A stretch of DNA of 64,000 bases from Arbacia lixula. Lineage: Eukaryota > Echinodermata > Echinoidea > Arbacioida > Arbaciidae. The translations under genes were made by a program, and so were the position numbers. The stretch covers positions 7,628,240 to 7,692,239 of the forward strand of contig OZ022597.1 in the NCBI GenBank assembly GCA_963669155.1, read 5' to 3'. The notes beneath the pieces are model-generated. The model was not told the DNA's origin. It searched no databases and worked only from the letters and a program-made list of their open reading frames with translations. Shown here piece by piece: positions 27,301 through 32,809 of the stretch (position 1 is its first letter; each line of letters begins with the position of its first letter).

Positions 27301-29831
27301 AGTTTTAATTTTGGGACGTCACATGCAAGTTACTCCACCATATGTTGTGTATTAATTTGTTTAAAAATGTCCATTTTCTAATTTAAGAATACCATTTAAC
27401 ACATTTTACACCATTTGACACATTTTAACATATTTTTACCTCTATGAAAAAGGTGTTAATCATTCATAAAAAAAAGATAAAGAGGAATTAATGGAATCTT
27501 ACAGCACTAGGCTAGAGCAACTTGCAAGTGATGTCACAAAATTCAAACTTTAAATGGAAAGATTTTCATCAAAACTCCACCAATCTTCACCAAAGGTTGC
27601 TTTACTGTGTCTGCTATGATTAAAACCAATTAAACTTCAGGGCGGACTATCCCTTTAAGACTGGGTGGAGATGTGATATTACCTTCTGCTTGTGTGAACG
27701 CAGCCCCATCCTCTGAGAGGTGAGACCCAAGAGGCTGATACACACCATATCTGTTCAACAATGATAATCACATTAATACAATTATTATTCAAATCAAAGA
27801 ATAAAACCACTACATGTACATGTATTTTCTAAATACATGTAGTATTCATTAGTATACCATGTGTACACCATGGAAACATTCAAAGAATATTTGATCATCA
27901 ATTCATATTCACATAGTTACTTAACAGTAAATTACAATTGCTTGTAAAATAAAATCAAACAATACAACCACTACTATCTACATGTAAATAATACTAGTAT
28001 ACTCTCACCATGAAAACATTCAAAGAACATTTGATAATCAAATTGTATTCACATAGACATACACTACAGCTCAAAGGAATTGCCATAGGGAAAGGGAAGA
28101 AAGGGAAGGAGCCGCAGATTTAAACCGCGGTATATTTTGTCCAGTTCAGCATGAAACATGATGCTTAATAGGCTAAGCATCGTGTTTCATGCTGAACTGG
28201 ACAAAATATGATCTCTCTCACCATGGAAACATTCAAAGAACATTTGATAATCAAATCATATTCACATAGTTACTGTACATGTAACTATATGTTACAACTG
28301 CTAGTAAATAATCAAATTATTTTATAAGCCATAGATTTCGCGAATCAGGACTCCCCAACAATTTTTTAAGTGGTTAAATTCGCAATCGTGGAGTCGTACA
28401 TGAAGTAGGTACTAGTACTTAGTACATGTGCTCAAGCACATCGCATTCATTATTTCGCATGTTGTTAAATTTACGAATAGTCCAGACTCGTGAAATTCGT
28501 GACAATAAAAACCCCGCGAAATAAATGGCGTATACATGTACAGTAATTATTATGAAATAAAAGAATACAACCACTACTTTCTAAATAGTATTTATTAGTA
28601 CACTCTCACCATGGAAACATTCAAAGAACATTTTGATATTCAAATTGTATTCACATAGACATAGTTACAGTCCATGTACACTACAGCTCAAAGGAATTGG
28701 CATAGGGAAAGGGGAAGAAAGGGAAGGAGCCGCAGTTTTTTTTTTTAGGCTGAAGCATCGTGTTTCATGCTGAACTGGACAAATTATACCGCGGTTTAAA
28801 GCGGCTCCTTCCCTTTCCCTTTCGCTTTGGCAATTGAGCTGGAGTGTATGTAATGAAAGGAGATGGAATGGATTGCAGGCTGTTGGTTTTTCAATCCAAG
28901 TGCAATATTCAATAAATGGGACAGGCTGTGGTACATTAGCTCTATCATTCTCAATTCCTTCTCCATCTCGCCCCAAAAACACAGAGCGAGAAAAAATGAA
29001 AATGAAAGAGTGACTAGTCTCATGGGTATATCGTCACGAGAATATTAAGCAAAGAAAAAGAAGACCATGAGGAGACTATGTTTGTTGATTAGAATCAAAG
29101 ACCTTAGAGTGCTGTGAAGCAGCGCAAGACGGCTTCCTTTCCGAAAAAGATGTAGTATGACATGGGCGCCATTTTAAGAAGCAAGTTCCCGGATGAAGTT
29201 TGAAGTTTAAAGTTTGAAGTTTATTTATTATTTCTGTCGACCCCTTTCGAGATATGAAAAATACATAATTGTAAAATAACATTTATAATATACACACATG
29301 TTTTCTTTAAGAAAAAGAAAAGAAAACAGGATGCAAGCAAATATTAACACAGACAATTACATGTATGGCTACGTCGTCTGTTTTTTTTACTAGTTCGCAG
29401 GAGTAAATAAGTATGAGCCTGGATGTGTGAGAGTAAAAGGGGGAAAATGAGAGGTGGGGTTGGGGGAATCAGTTTATCCAAGCACACATTTTTACAAATT
29501 TTCCTGGATTCACCCATCATTTTTTTGTTATTCTCTAAAACAAATTATACGCGCTGTGCATGCAGCCATGCAGCCAGCCCGCTGTTTTGCATCCTAAAAT
29601 GACTGCGGTATCGCCCCATGGCATACTTCACTTTATGTGCAAATACAAGAGAGTATGTTGTTACTTTATGAAGACCATGTTTCCAAGGAAACTTTTATGA
29701 GCTCTTATAAATGATGATGATGATGAATGATGTTAATGATGTACTTACGGGGACTCAAAGTCTGCCGCGGTGAGTTCCTCTGTATCAGATTCTTCTAGCT
29801 GAGTGAAGACATGCGATGAGCCAAAATCCAT
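4216..29831 (-). CDS. Sec23-type zinc finger / vWA protein, circularly permutated Ras protein 1 (cpRas1)-like
   Basis: Spliced gene; the 23 coding exons in transcript order are 29831-29749, 27750-27683, 25461-25414, 23722-23654, 22203-22153, 21163-21035, 20342-20217, 19478-19318, 18660-18493, 17367-16921, 16706-16617, 16358-16207, 14218-14009, 13696-13612, 12713-12607, 12240-12128, 11205-11158, 10773-10612, 9315-9192, 8535-8442, 7030-7001, 5696-5601 and 4332-4216. All phases join, all introns are GT-AG, and the sum is 2778 nt (925 residues plus TAG). The start ATG has A at -3, G at +4 and an in-frame TGA upstream. Domains: tyrosine- and acid-rich N terminus (1-190); zinc finger C225/C228...C249/C252 with the typical Trp at 247; vWA with MIDAS residues D291-x-S-G-S, T538 and D564; a 149-residue insert at 302-450; Sec23-like beta-sandwich and helical segments (about 730-840); basic run at 886-893. 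Sec23/24 trunks build COPII coats, but the gelsolin domain is absent and the role is unknown. The cpRas1 name is from memory of annotated relatives; no GxxxxGK[ST] or NKxD motif is present, so only the vWA part is claimed. Exon structure is firm; the name is moderate. Confidence 0.85.
5044..5187. mobile_element. Foldback MITE family A
   Basis: About 144 bp with long inverted arms: TTTTCAATTATTGTAACTTACCAT on the left and its complement near the right end, closing with GCAACATGGCC. There is no coding capacity. It lies in the last intron of the cpRas1-like gene. Confidence 0.7.
7001..7030 (-). CDS. 30-nt microexon of the cpRas1-like gene
   Basis: Between acceptor TTTGACAG and donor GTAACT lie 30 nt encoding LELTTGPYME in phase 0-0. 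Exons on both sides also end and start in phase 0, so it can be included or skipped without changing the frame. The next exon (5696-5601) opens with a similar LELS. The microexon adds one tyrosine (Y853, PYMEL). The call rests on splice signals and frame only. Confidence 0.55.
7335..7486. mobile_element. Foldback MITE family A
   Basis: Starts GGGCCATGTTGCATATATG and ends CATATATATTTTC complement then GCAACAGTG, with TTACCATTGATGGTAA-type arms. It directly precedes the GAA microsatellite. Confidence 0.7.
7499..7622. repeat. (GAA)n microsatellite, about 41 triplets
   Basis: Almost pure GAA from 7499 to 7622 with two small interruptions (GGAA and GGAAAA). It reads TTC in the sense of the host gene's intron. 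Confidence 0.95.
8370..8403. repeat. (ATT)n microsatellite
   Basis: About 11 ATT triplets after 'aagcgcaatttaaatgtgt', the typical (ATT)n tail of an invertebrate retroposon. An opposite-strand tail of the same kind is at 47669. Confidence 0.7.
9944..10573. mobile_element. Non-autonomous Tc1/mariner-type element (T1)
   Basis: 630 bp. Left end CAGTTGAGGCCAGAAGTTTACATACACCC is matched by the right end GGGTGTATGTAAACTTTTGGCCTCAACTG, with TA on both sides as target duplication. The terminal sequence is like classic Tc1-family ends. No transposase frame is present. A second copy is at 44584-45229. It sits in the intron beside exon 10773-10612, with its right end 38 bp from that exon's donor. Confidence 0.8.
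10612..11205 (-). CDS. YDN-motif exon and Sec23-like beta-sandwich exon of the cpRas1-like gene
   Basis: Exon 11205-11158 (48 nt, phase 1-1) encodes a short segment with IYDNMGG; Y705 has Asn at +2. Exon 10773-10612 (162 nt, phase 1-1) begins EEPIYESVN and goes on to LPFQVQIRYTGRDGLDYLRV. That pattern of strand, basic turn, then LRVLT is like the Sec23/24 beta-sandwich. The pair is preceded by a large intron containing one DR1-type repeat element. Confidence 0.82.
10954..11140. mobile_element. Fragment of foldback family K (AAAGGGATAGTCCAC)
   Basis: Begins TTAAAGGGATAGTCCACTTT and shares the 'aagaaacatacatgtt...ggtttgatgaaaatccgtcaaaggat' body with 27200-27659 and 51343-52235. The opposite end is missing. 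Confidence 0.6.
11568..12034. mobile_element. Element with GAGTCTC termini and two about 180-bp units carrying DR1 motifs
   Basis: The left terminus contains CACGAGTCTCACCTGCTTTCGC and the right terminus CAGGCGAGTCTC. Inside are two units that share GACCCCTAGATGACCTTTGACC and GTACCAAGTGTGATCACAAT. The first unit has TGACCTTTGACCC at 11654-11666; the second has a degenerate version. It appears to be a relative of the element at 14425-15974. A related end occurs at 13150-13180. Confidence 0.55.
13306..13336. repeat. (GAT)n microsatellite
   Basis: About ten GAT/ATG triplets in an intron. Confidence 0.85.
13345..13424. mobile_element. Foldback family C fragment
   Basis: Ends TTAAGAACAGCTTGGTGAAACAGGG, the right terminus of family C. 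The left arm is absent. Confidence 0.5.
14009..16706 (-). CDS. vWA core exons (second and third MIDAS loops) of the cpRas1-like gene
   Basis: Exons 16706-16617, 16358-16207 and 14218-14009 encode residues 451-601. The first gives the helix and strand ending KRVGLVAFNNN. The second gives VTVIGDGSLEPVPLEG and further surface loops. The third holds ESGQTALGPAL, with the MIDAS Thr at 538, and the strand KVIMCTDGMANVG with the MIDAS Asp at 564. All metal-contact positions are therefore present, so a metal-dependent ligand site is plausible. The 2 kb intron between the last two exons carries the DR1 minisatellite element. Confidence 0.86.
14425..15974. mobile_element. Non-autonomous element with GTCTCGCCCAC termini carrying a 157-bp minisatellite
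   Basis: Left end GTCTCGCCCACTTGCG (from 14425) and right end CGGTGGGCGAGAC (to 15970) are inverted copies. The interior is about 7 tandem units of 155-158 bp, phased by 'gtcttgcaggtaaacttta' at 14713, 14871, 15026, 15183, 15340, 15497, 15654 and 15845, with one short unit at 15688. Each full unit carries TGACCTTTGACC. Next to the right end is a CGGAC-rich stretch (15870-15925). The transposon class is not assigned. It lies in an intron between vWA exons. Confidence 0.75.
14748..15734. promoter_or_regulatory. Array of DR1-type nuclear receptor motifs
   Basis: TGACCTTTGACC(T) occurs at 14748, 14905, 15060, 15217, 15374 and 15531, with a variant at 15722. On the minus strand this is AGGTCAAAGGTCA, the canonical direct repeat with 1-nt spacing bound by RXR, HNF4, COUP-TF and PPAR-type receptors. 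Motif match is direct; any binding is inference. Confidence 0.6.
15975..16120. mobile_element. Foldback family K fragment
   Basis: Shares 'ggtttgacgaaaaaatcgtcaaa' and 'tgatgtcacttgcaagatgctctcccatatgttgtg' with the K copies at 27200 and 51343. Confidence 0.5.
16771..16920 (+). mobile_element. Retroposon 3' tail ending in (GAAT)n
   Basis: Contains TTTGTTTAACTGTGTATTAT, AAGCCAACTACAG and TTTTAGTTGCGGTAAATG, then GAATGAATGAATC. A reverse-orientation copy is at 59247-59393. Its tail reaches the 5' splice site of the exon at 16921. Confidence 0.6.
16921..17367 (-). CDS. Single-exon 149-residue insert inside the vWA domain
   Basis: A 447-nt, phase 0-0 exon, the longest of the gene. Its first third is rich in Glu, Gln and Ala (for example YQEELNAAEQRARQAEQEA) and should form a coiled coil. 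The middle is Pro/Ser-rich (APPPVPPSP and APPPPPPE), and the end returns to vWA-like sequence (YISRLQ). It falls between the MIDAS DxSGS strand and the helix encoded by exon 16706-16617. It is GC-rich compared with the surrounding introns. The acceptor is TCATGACAG before GTG TCT; the donor is CAA|GTATGT, and a retroposon tail touches that donor. Confidence 0.82.
17886..18040. mobile_element. Foldback MITE family B
   Basis: Starts GGGCCCCATTGCAAAAAACC and ends TTACCATCAATGGTAAGTT then TTATGCAACAGGGCCC. Inverted arms of about 60 bp; no frame. Confidence 0.7.
18121..18282. mobile_element. Foldback MITE family B
   Basis: Starts GGGCCCTGTTGCATAAAAC and ends AGTAAGCTTTAGTCAACAGGGC. It is immediately followed by a family C element. 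Confidence 0.7.
18286..18457. mobile_element. Foldback MITE family C
   Basis: Nearly perfect palindrome: TTTCACCAAGCTGTTCGTAA on the left, TTACGAACAGCTTGGTG on the right, with paired 'gatcccttcttgtgctaaat' and 'atttagcacaagaagggatc' inside. It ends 35 bp before the donor of exon 18660-18493. Confidence 0.8.
18493..19478 (-). CDS. Zinc-finger and MIDAS exons of the cpRas1-like gene
   Basis: Exons 19478-19318 and 18660-18493 meet in phase 0. The first encodes residues 192-245 and ends after the first half of the finger, motif CGCC. The second opens with CWVCEFC, which supplies the second CxxC and the Trp typical of Sec23/24 fingers. It then runs into the first vWA strand, LVIFCVDVSGSM, whose DVSGS is the MIDAS metal site. 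This order (finger, then trunk vWA) is that of Sec23/Sec24. The 19318 donor lies 8 bp from a foldback element (19150-19309), and three further foldback elements lie between 17886 and 18457. Confidence 0.88.
18809..18966. mobile_element. Foldback MITE family D
   Basis: GGGCCCCGTAACATAAAGG then TTTGCGATCAATCGCAAA at the left, and the inverted TTTGCGATTGATCGCAAACC then TTTATGTTATGGGGC at the right. Confidence 0.8.
19150..19309. mobile_element. Foldback MITE family D beside a splice donor
   Basis: Same termini as the copy at 18809 (GGGCCCCGTAACATAAAGG and inverse), in the opposite internal orientation. Its right end is 8 bp from the exon at 19318. Confidence 0.8.
20430..20598. mobile_element. 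Foldback MITE family E, one arm incomplete
   Basis: Paired 'tttgtccagttcagcatgaaaca' and 'gctgagctggataaaata' blocks, then the family terminus TTCCCTATGCCAATTCCTT then TGAGCTGGAGTGTA. Confidence 0.65.
21320..21453. repeat. (GT)n / (GTCT)n / (GA)n compound microsatellite
   Basis: About 38 bp of GT repeats, then GTCTGTCT, more GT, then AGAGAGAG to 21453. Apparent reading frames here (Cys/Val or Ser/Leu strings) are artefacts. Confidence 0.95.
22270..22497. mobile_element. Foldback MITE family F
   Basis: Left arm TAGGTACTAGGCTGTGAG then ATGCATGGACACAACCCAGT; right arm the inverse, ending CCATGCACCTCACACCCTAC. Internal arms pair through 'taacacagactatgcc' and 'ggcgtagtctgtgatacc'. A second copy is at 52366-52577. 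Confidence 0.7.
22679..22708. repeat. (TACATG)n microsatellite
   Basis: Five TACATG units. Short versions of the same hexamer occur all over the window. Confidence 0.9.
22736..22981. mobile_element. Foldback MITE family E, complete
   Basis: Starts ACACTCCAGCTCAAAGGAAT then TGGCATAGGG, and ends with its inverse TTTGAGCTGGAGTGTA. Centre pair: 'tttgtccagttcaggatg' and 'catgctgaactggacgaaa'. Confidence 0.75.
23753..23765. promoter_or_regulatory. DR1-type motif GGGTCAAAGGTCA
   Basis: A single match to a direct repeat of (A/G)GGTCA with 1-nt spacing, 31 bp from the acceptor of exon 23722-23654. A GGTTAAA repeat follows at 23835-23856. Confidence 0.35.
27200..27660. mobile_element. Foldback family K element
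   Basis: The right end TTCAGGGCGGACTATCCCTTTAA matches the inverse of the left ends of other K copies. Left part 'gaccctgaagttgagttggttttaata'. Arms share 'gatatgattcgagttttaattttgg' and its approximate inverse. About 20 bp from exon 27750-27683. Confidence 0.6.
28063..28210. mobile_element. Foldback MITE family E, right arm cut
   Basis: Starts ACACTACAGCTCAAAGGAAT. The centre palindrome TTTGTCCAGTTCAGCATGAA and its inverse are complete, but the distal right arm is missing. Confidence 0.65.
28325..28540. mobile_element. Possible foldback element with 'TTTCGCG' ends
   Basis: GCCATAGATTTCGCGAATC on the left and CCGCGAAATAAATGGCG on the right are approximately inverted, and 'aattcgcaatcgtggagtc' is opposed to 'agactcgtgaaattcgtg'. 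Confidence 0.35.
28679..28849. mobile_element. Foldback MITE family E, internally shortened
   Basis: Both outer termini (TACAGCTCAAAGGAATTGGC and CAATTGAGCTGGAGTGTA) are present. The left centre arm has been replaced by a short T tract. Confidence 0.65.
29206..29345 (-). mobile_element. Probable retroposon 3' end
   Basis: On the minus strand an AT-rich stretch ends in AATAAATAAACTTCAAACTT with a tandem 'aaacttcaaactt' tail, as in non-LTR retroposon tails. The body was not delimited. Confidence 0.3.
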
Positions 29832-29887
29832 CCTGTCCTCCCCTTGGCTGAAATCAGCTCACCAGATTATTTTTCCAAAACAGATAC
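29832..29887 (-). other. 5' UTR part of the first coding exon, cpRas1-like gene
   Basis: Directly upstream of the ATG at 29831. It contains an in-frame TGA and begins after a good acceptor (TTGTAG before GTATCTG). A non-coding first exon upstream is therefore expected. Confidence 0.6.
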
Positions 29888-30204
29888 CTACAAGTACAAT
29901 GAGAGATAAAAAGTGTGCATATGAAATAACATTTATAACAATAATGATTTAATATAATTAAATAATAATTGCTTATTCCAAGATTTCTGGTCCAAGAAGT
30001 AAAATATAGCTTTACAAGTTATCATTAGCCCAGGTAATACATACATGAACATTTCCACCAATTTCAATGTCTACATTCAAGAGGGTGGAGAAAATGAAAA
30101 AACAGATTCTCAAGACAACTACACTGTGTTAATATTAAAAATCGTGCTTGTAGAGAGCTCTTTTTGACACCTTAATACATATGCTTCCTCCAAATCCTGA
30201 TTGA

Positions 30205-30484
30205 AAAAAAGAGGGAAAGACAAATGAGAAGAAGAAAATGAACCAGAAGGTGGTAATGATGATGATGATGATGGTGATGGTGATGGTGATGGTGATGGTG
30301 ATGGTGATGGTGATGATGATGATGATGATGATGATGATGTAGACAGGAATAACCTTCTCATTCGGGGCGTTCTCTAATCGAAATGACATTTTTGGACATA
30401 ACCCCCGAGTAGATAGGGCGTTCAGAGGAGCCAGATGCAATCTCAGCGGATCCAACGTCCTACAGAGACTGATTTTGGGGTCTA

Positions 30485-30546
<62 letters not shown>

Positions 30547-30879
30547 AATGATGATGTTGGTGATGGTGATGGTGATGACGATAAGGAGTAGGAGTAGGAA
30601 GAGAATAAAAAGAAGAGGGAAAAGACAAATGATAAGAAGGAAAAGAACAGGAAGGTGGTGGTCAGGTGGTGATGATAATGGTGATGATAATGACAATGAT
30701 GATGGTGATGATGATGATGATGATGATGATGATGTAGACAGGAATAACCTTCTCATTCGGGGCGTTCTCTAATCGAAATGACATTTTTGGACATAACCCC
30801 CGAGTAGATAGGGCGTTCAGAGGAGCCAGATGCAATCTCAGCGGATCCAACGTCCTACAGAGACTGATTTTGGGGTCTA

Positions 30880-30954
<75 letters not shown>

Positions 30955-31135
30955 TTGGTGATGGTGATGGTGATGACGATAAGGAGTAGGAGTAGGAAGA
31001 GAATAAAAAAAAGAGGGAAAAGACAAATGATAAGAAGGAAAAGAACAGGAAGGTGGTGGTCAGGTGGTGATGATAATGGTGATGATAATGACAATGATGA
31101 TGGTGATGATGATGATGATGATGATGATATGATGT
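30205..31135. repeat. 395-bp local tandem duplication with GAT/GGT microsatellites
   Basis: The block from 'agacaggaataacc' to 'gattttggggtctaatgatg' occurs at 30341-30484 and 30736-30879, offset by exactly 395. The flanking block 'agggaaaagacaaatgataagaagg' occurs at about 30215 (diverged), 30615 and 31015. GAT triplet tracts of 70-75 bp separate the copies. It is in the first (non-coding) intron of the cpRas1-like gene. Confidence 0.85.
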
Positions 31136-31292
31136 TGATGAAATTAGTTTAGGATTACAACTACAAGGTCAAAAAGCAGATGAGGAATAATAAACACGTG
31201 AATAAGAGAAATAACGGGACAACAAGACAGAAAAACGAAGATGAAATTGGTAGGGCCTACATACATGTATAAACAAAGTCTCAGATACTTAC

Positions 31293-31420
31293 ACAGTACG
31301 CTTGTGGCTAGGGCAGACAAAAAAGACAGCTGATGGGACTACAAACAACTCGGCGTCACAAACTTGTCGAAATCGAGTGGCTGAACAATAATGATGTATG
31401 CTGCCCACAAAACGATACAC
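31293..31420 (-). other. Probable non-coding first exon of the cpRas1-like gene
   Basis: A GTAAGTATCTGAG donor (minus strand) lies just below 31293 and pairs with the acceptor at 29888. No long reading frame is present. The transcription start was not located, so the right border is a guess. Confidence 0.4.
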
Positions 31421-31684
31421 GAATTGTATCACGAAATCATAAACTAAACGTCATATTTCATTGATTCATAGTCACTGAATTCTCAGTTAAACGAACTATG
31501 TATGGTCGCATCGGGCGTGTTGTCCTCATTTTTTTAGTCACCCATCACTTCCGCTTGATTCGCAGATTCGGACTTTGCACCGCCTACATTTCCAAATATA
31601 GATAAATACGTCATCACAACGCGTGTATTCATATGTAAATGACCCAGCCCTGATGAATATTCATACGCCGAGTAGCACATGTTC

Positions 31685-31699
31685 GTTACCCTTGGTAAC
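31685..31699. promoter_or_regulatory. RFX X-box-like palindrome
   Basis: GTTACCCTTGGTAAC is a perfect inverted repeat, GTTACC-N3-GGTAAC, matching the RFX X-box layout of two half-sites with a 1-3 nt spacer. RFX factors activate ciliary genes, and the plus-strand neighbour is a homologue of the ciliary protein PPP1R32/SAXO4. Binding is inferred. Confidence 0.5.
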
Positions 31700-32216
31700 G
31701 TAACACAATCAACTTCGTGCTTCCGTGTTATTGTGTACAGGAACCGAATGGTTGTGCACGCCGTAGCGCCCGAGCAACCATACCCTGTGTCTGCCGGATA
31801 ACAACAGCAAATTGCTCGGAGGATTTGTGTGGATTTTCCTTCGTTTAAGCGCAATAAATGTATATGATTTCACCAGGAACAACTGTTAGATCAAAACCTA
31901 AAATCTGAGGAGAATCTGTGCAAGTTTAAGGTAGCTACCGGTTCGTTATTAAATACTGTCGTTAATTTTCTCGTGGTTGTATTTTTTAGCTCTGTCTCTC
32001 CACTCTATCAATTAATCATGATCATGCCTGTTCATGCCCAGGGCCAGGCTCCATGTCTTTGAGACTGAGCTGAGACTCATGCTTCTGTCTCGATAATATG
32101 ACTCTGATCGAGTCTTGGTCTTGTAAGAATTTCTATAGAGTTTCTATTGAGTGAATAAAAAACATTTAGACCTATATAATAAGAACATACACTAGATAGC
32201 TTCTATTTCTAGTATC

Positions 32217-32396
32217 GACAAGAATAAGCGTTTCATTTGGGGCATTCTTTAATCGAAAATACATTTTTTGGACATACCCCCGGCGTTCAGTAGACAGGAA
32301 TAACCGTCTCATTCGGGGCATTCTTTAATCGAAATCACATTTTTGACTTACCCCGGATAGAGGAGCCAGATGCAATCTCAGCGGATCCAACGTCTA
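32217..32396. mobile_element. Dispersed repeat P, rearranged copy
   Basis: Contains 'tagacaggaataaccgtctc', 'attctttaatcgaaat' (twice) and 'gaggagccagatgcaatctc'. Other copies are at 30340-30480, 30735-30875 and 43535-43690. Family class unknown. Confidence 0.55.
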
Positions 32397-32716
32397 GTAT
32401 TTTAGAAATGATGGTGTTTCATTTACATTTAACTCACCTTGATGTTTTATTCAGTGGATCAATTTAAACAACTGATTTTTTCTGCATGTCTATGAAACTG
32501 TATAGTAACATTATTTAGGGCCACCACATGATTTAGGAAAACCTTGGAGTACTTGAAACAGTCCAAGGTTGGACAAATTATGTCTCTGTTGAATGGAAAA
32601 TCACTAAGAAAAACAATTTTATATGCTGATGAACATATCAATTTAACTTTAAAACAAATTATAGTATCGGGGTAGTTTATTCCAACTCTGTTACCTCCAC
32701 ACTTCCTTTCTTTCCA

Positions 32717-32809
32717 GGATTGACATCCAGAGTAGCTATCAGCCCATACTAGGCATCCTCCTAATCTTGAGCATCTTTTGACGCACTCCATCAAAAATCA
32801 GCAAGCATC
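32717..32809 (+). other. 5' UTR part of the first coding exon, PPP1R32 homologue
   Basis: A pyrimidine-rich acceptor (CTTTCTTTCCAG) ends at 32716. From there to the ATG at 32810 there is no better start codon. The upstream donor was not identified. Confidence 0.5.

Larger units (their letters stand above)
31421..32716. promoter_or_regulatory. Divergent promoter region between the cpRas1-like gene and the PPP1R32 homologue
   Basis: The two genes are head to head, with about 1.5 kb between the first minus-strand exon and the plus-strand ATG exon. Bases 31500-31850 are richer in GC and CpG than their surroundings. They hold a TACGTCA half-CRE near 31606 and a palindromic X-box at 31685-31699. 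Bases 32217-32396 are a dispersed repeat (see separate entry). No TATA box stands out. Shared control is inferred from position only. Confidence 0.5.

Noticed and set aside
4216-29831. Permuted Ras GTPase domain
   Set aside because: P-loop GxxxxGK[ST], DxxG and NKxD motifs were looked for in all assembled exons and not found, so the Ras part is not claimed.
30119-31152. Frames of poly-Met, poly-Ile or poly-Ser
   Set aside because: GAT triplet repeats read in different frames; no splice or homology support.
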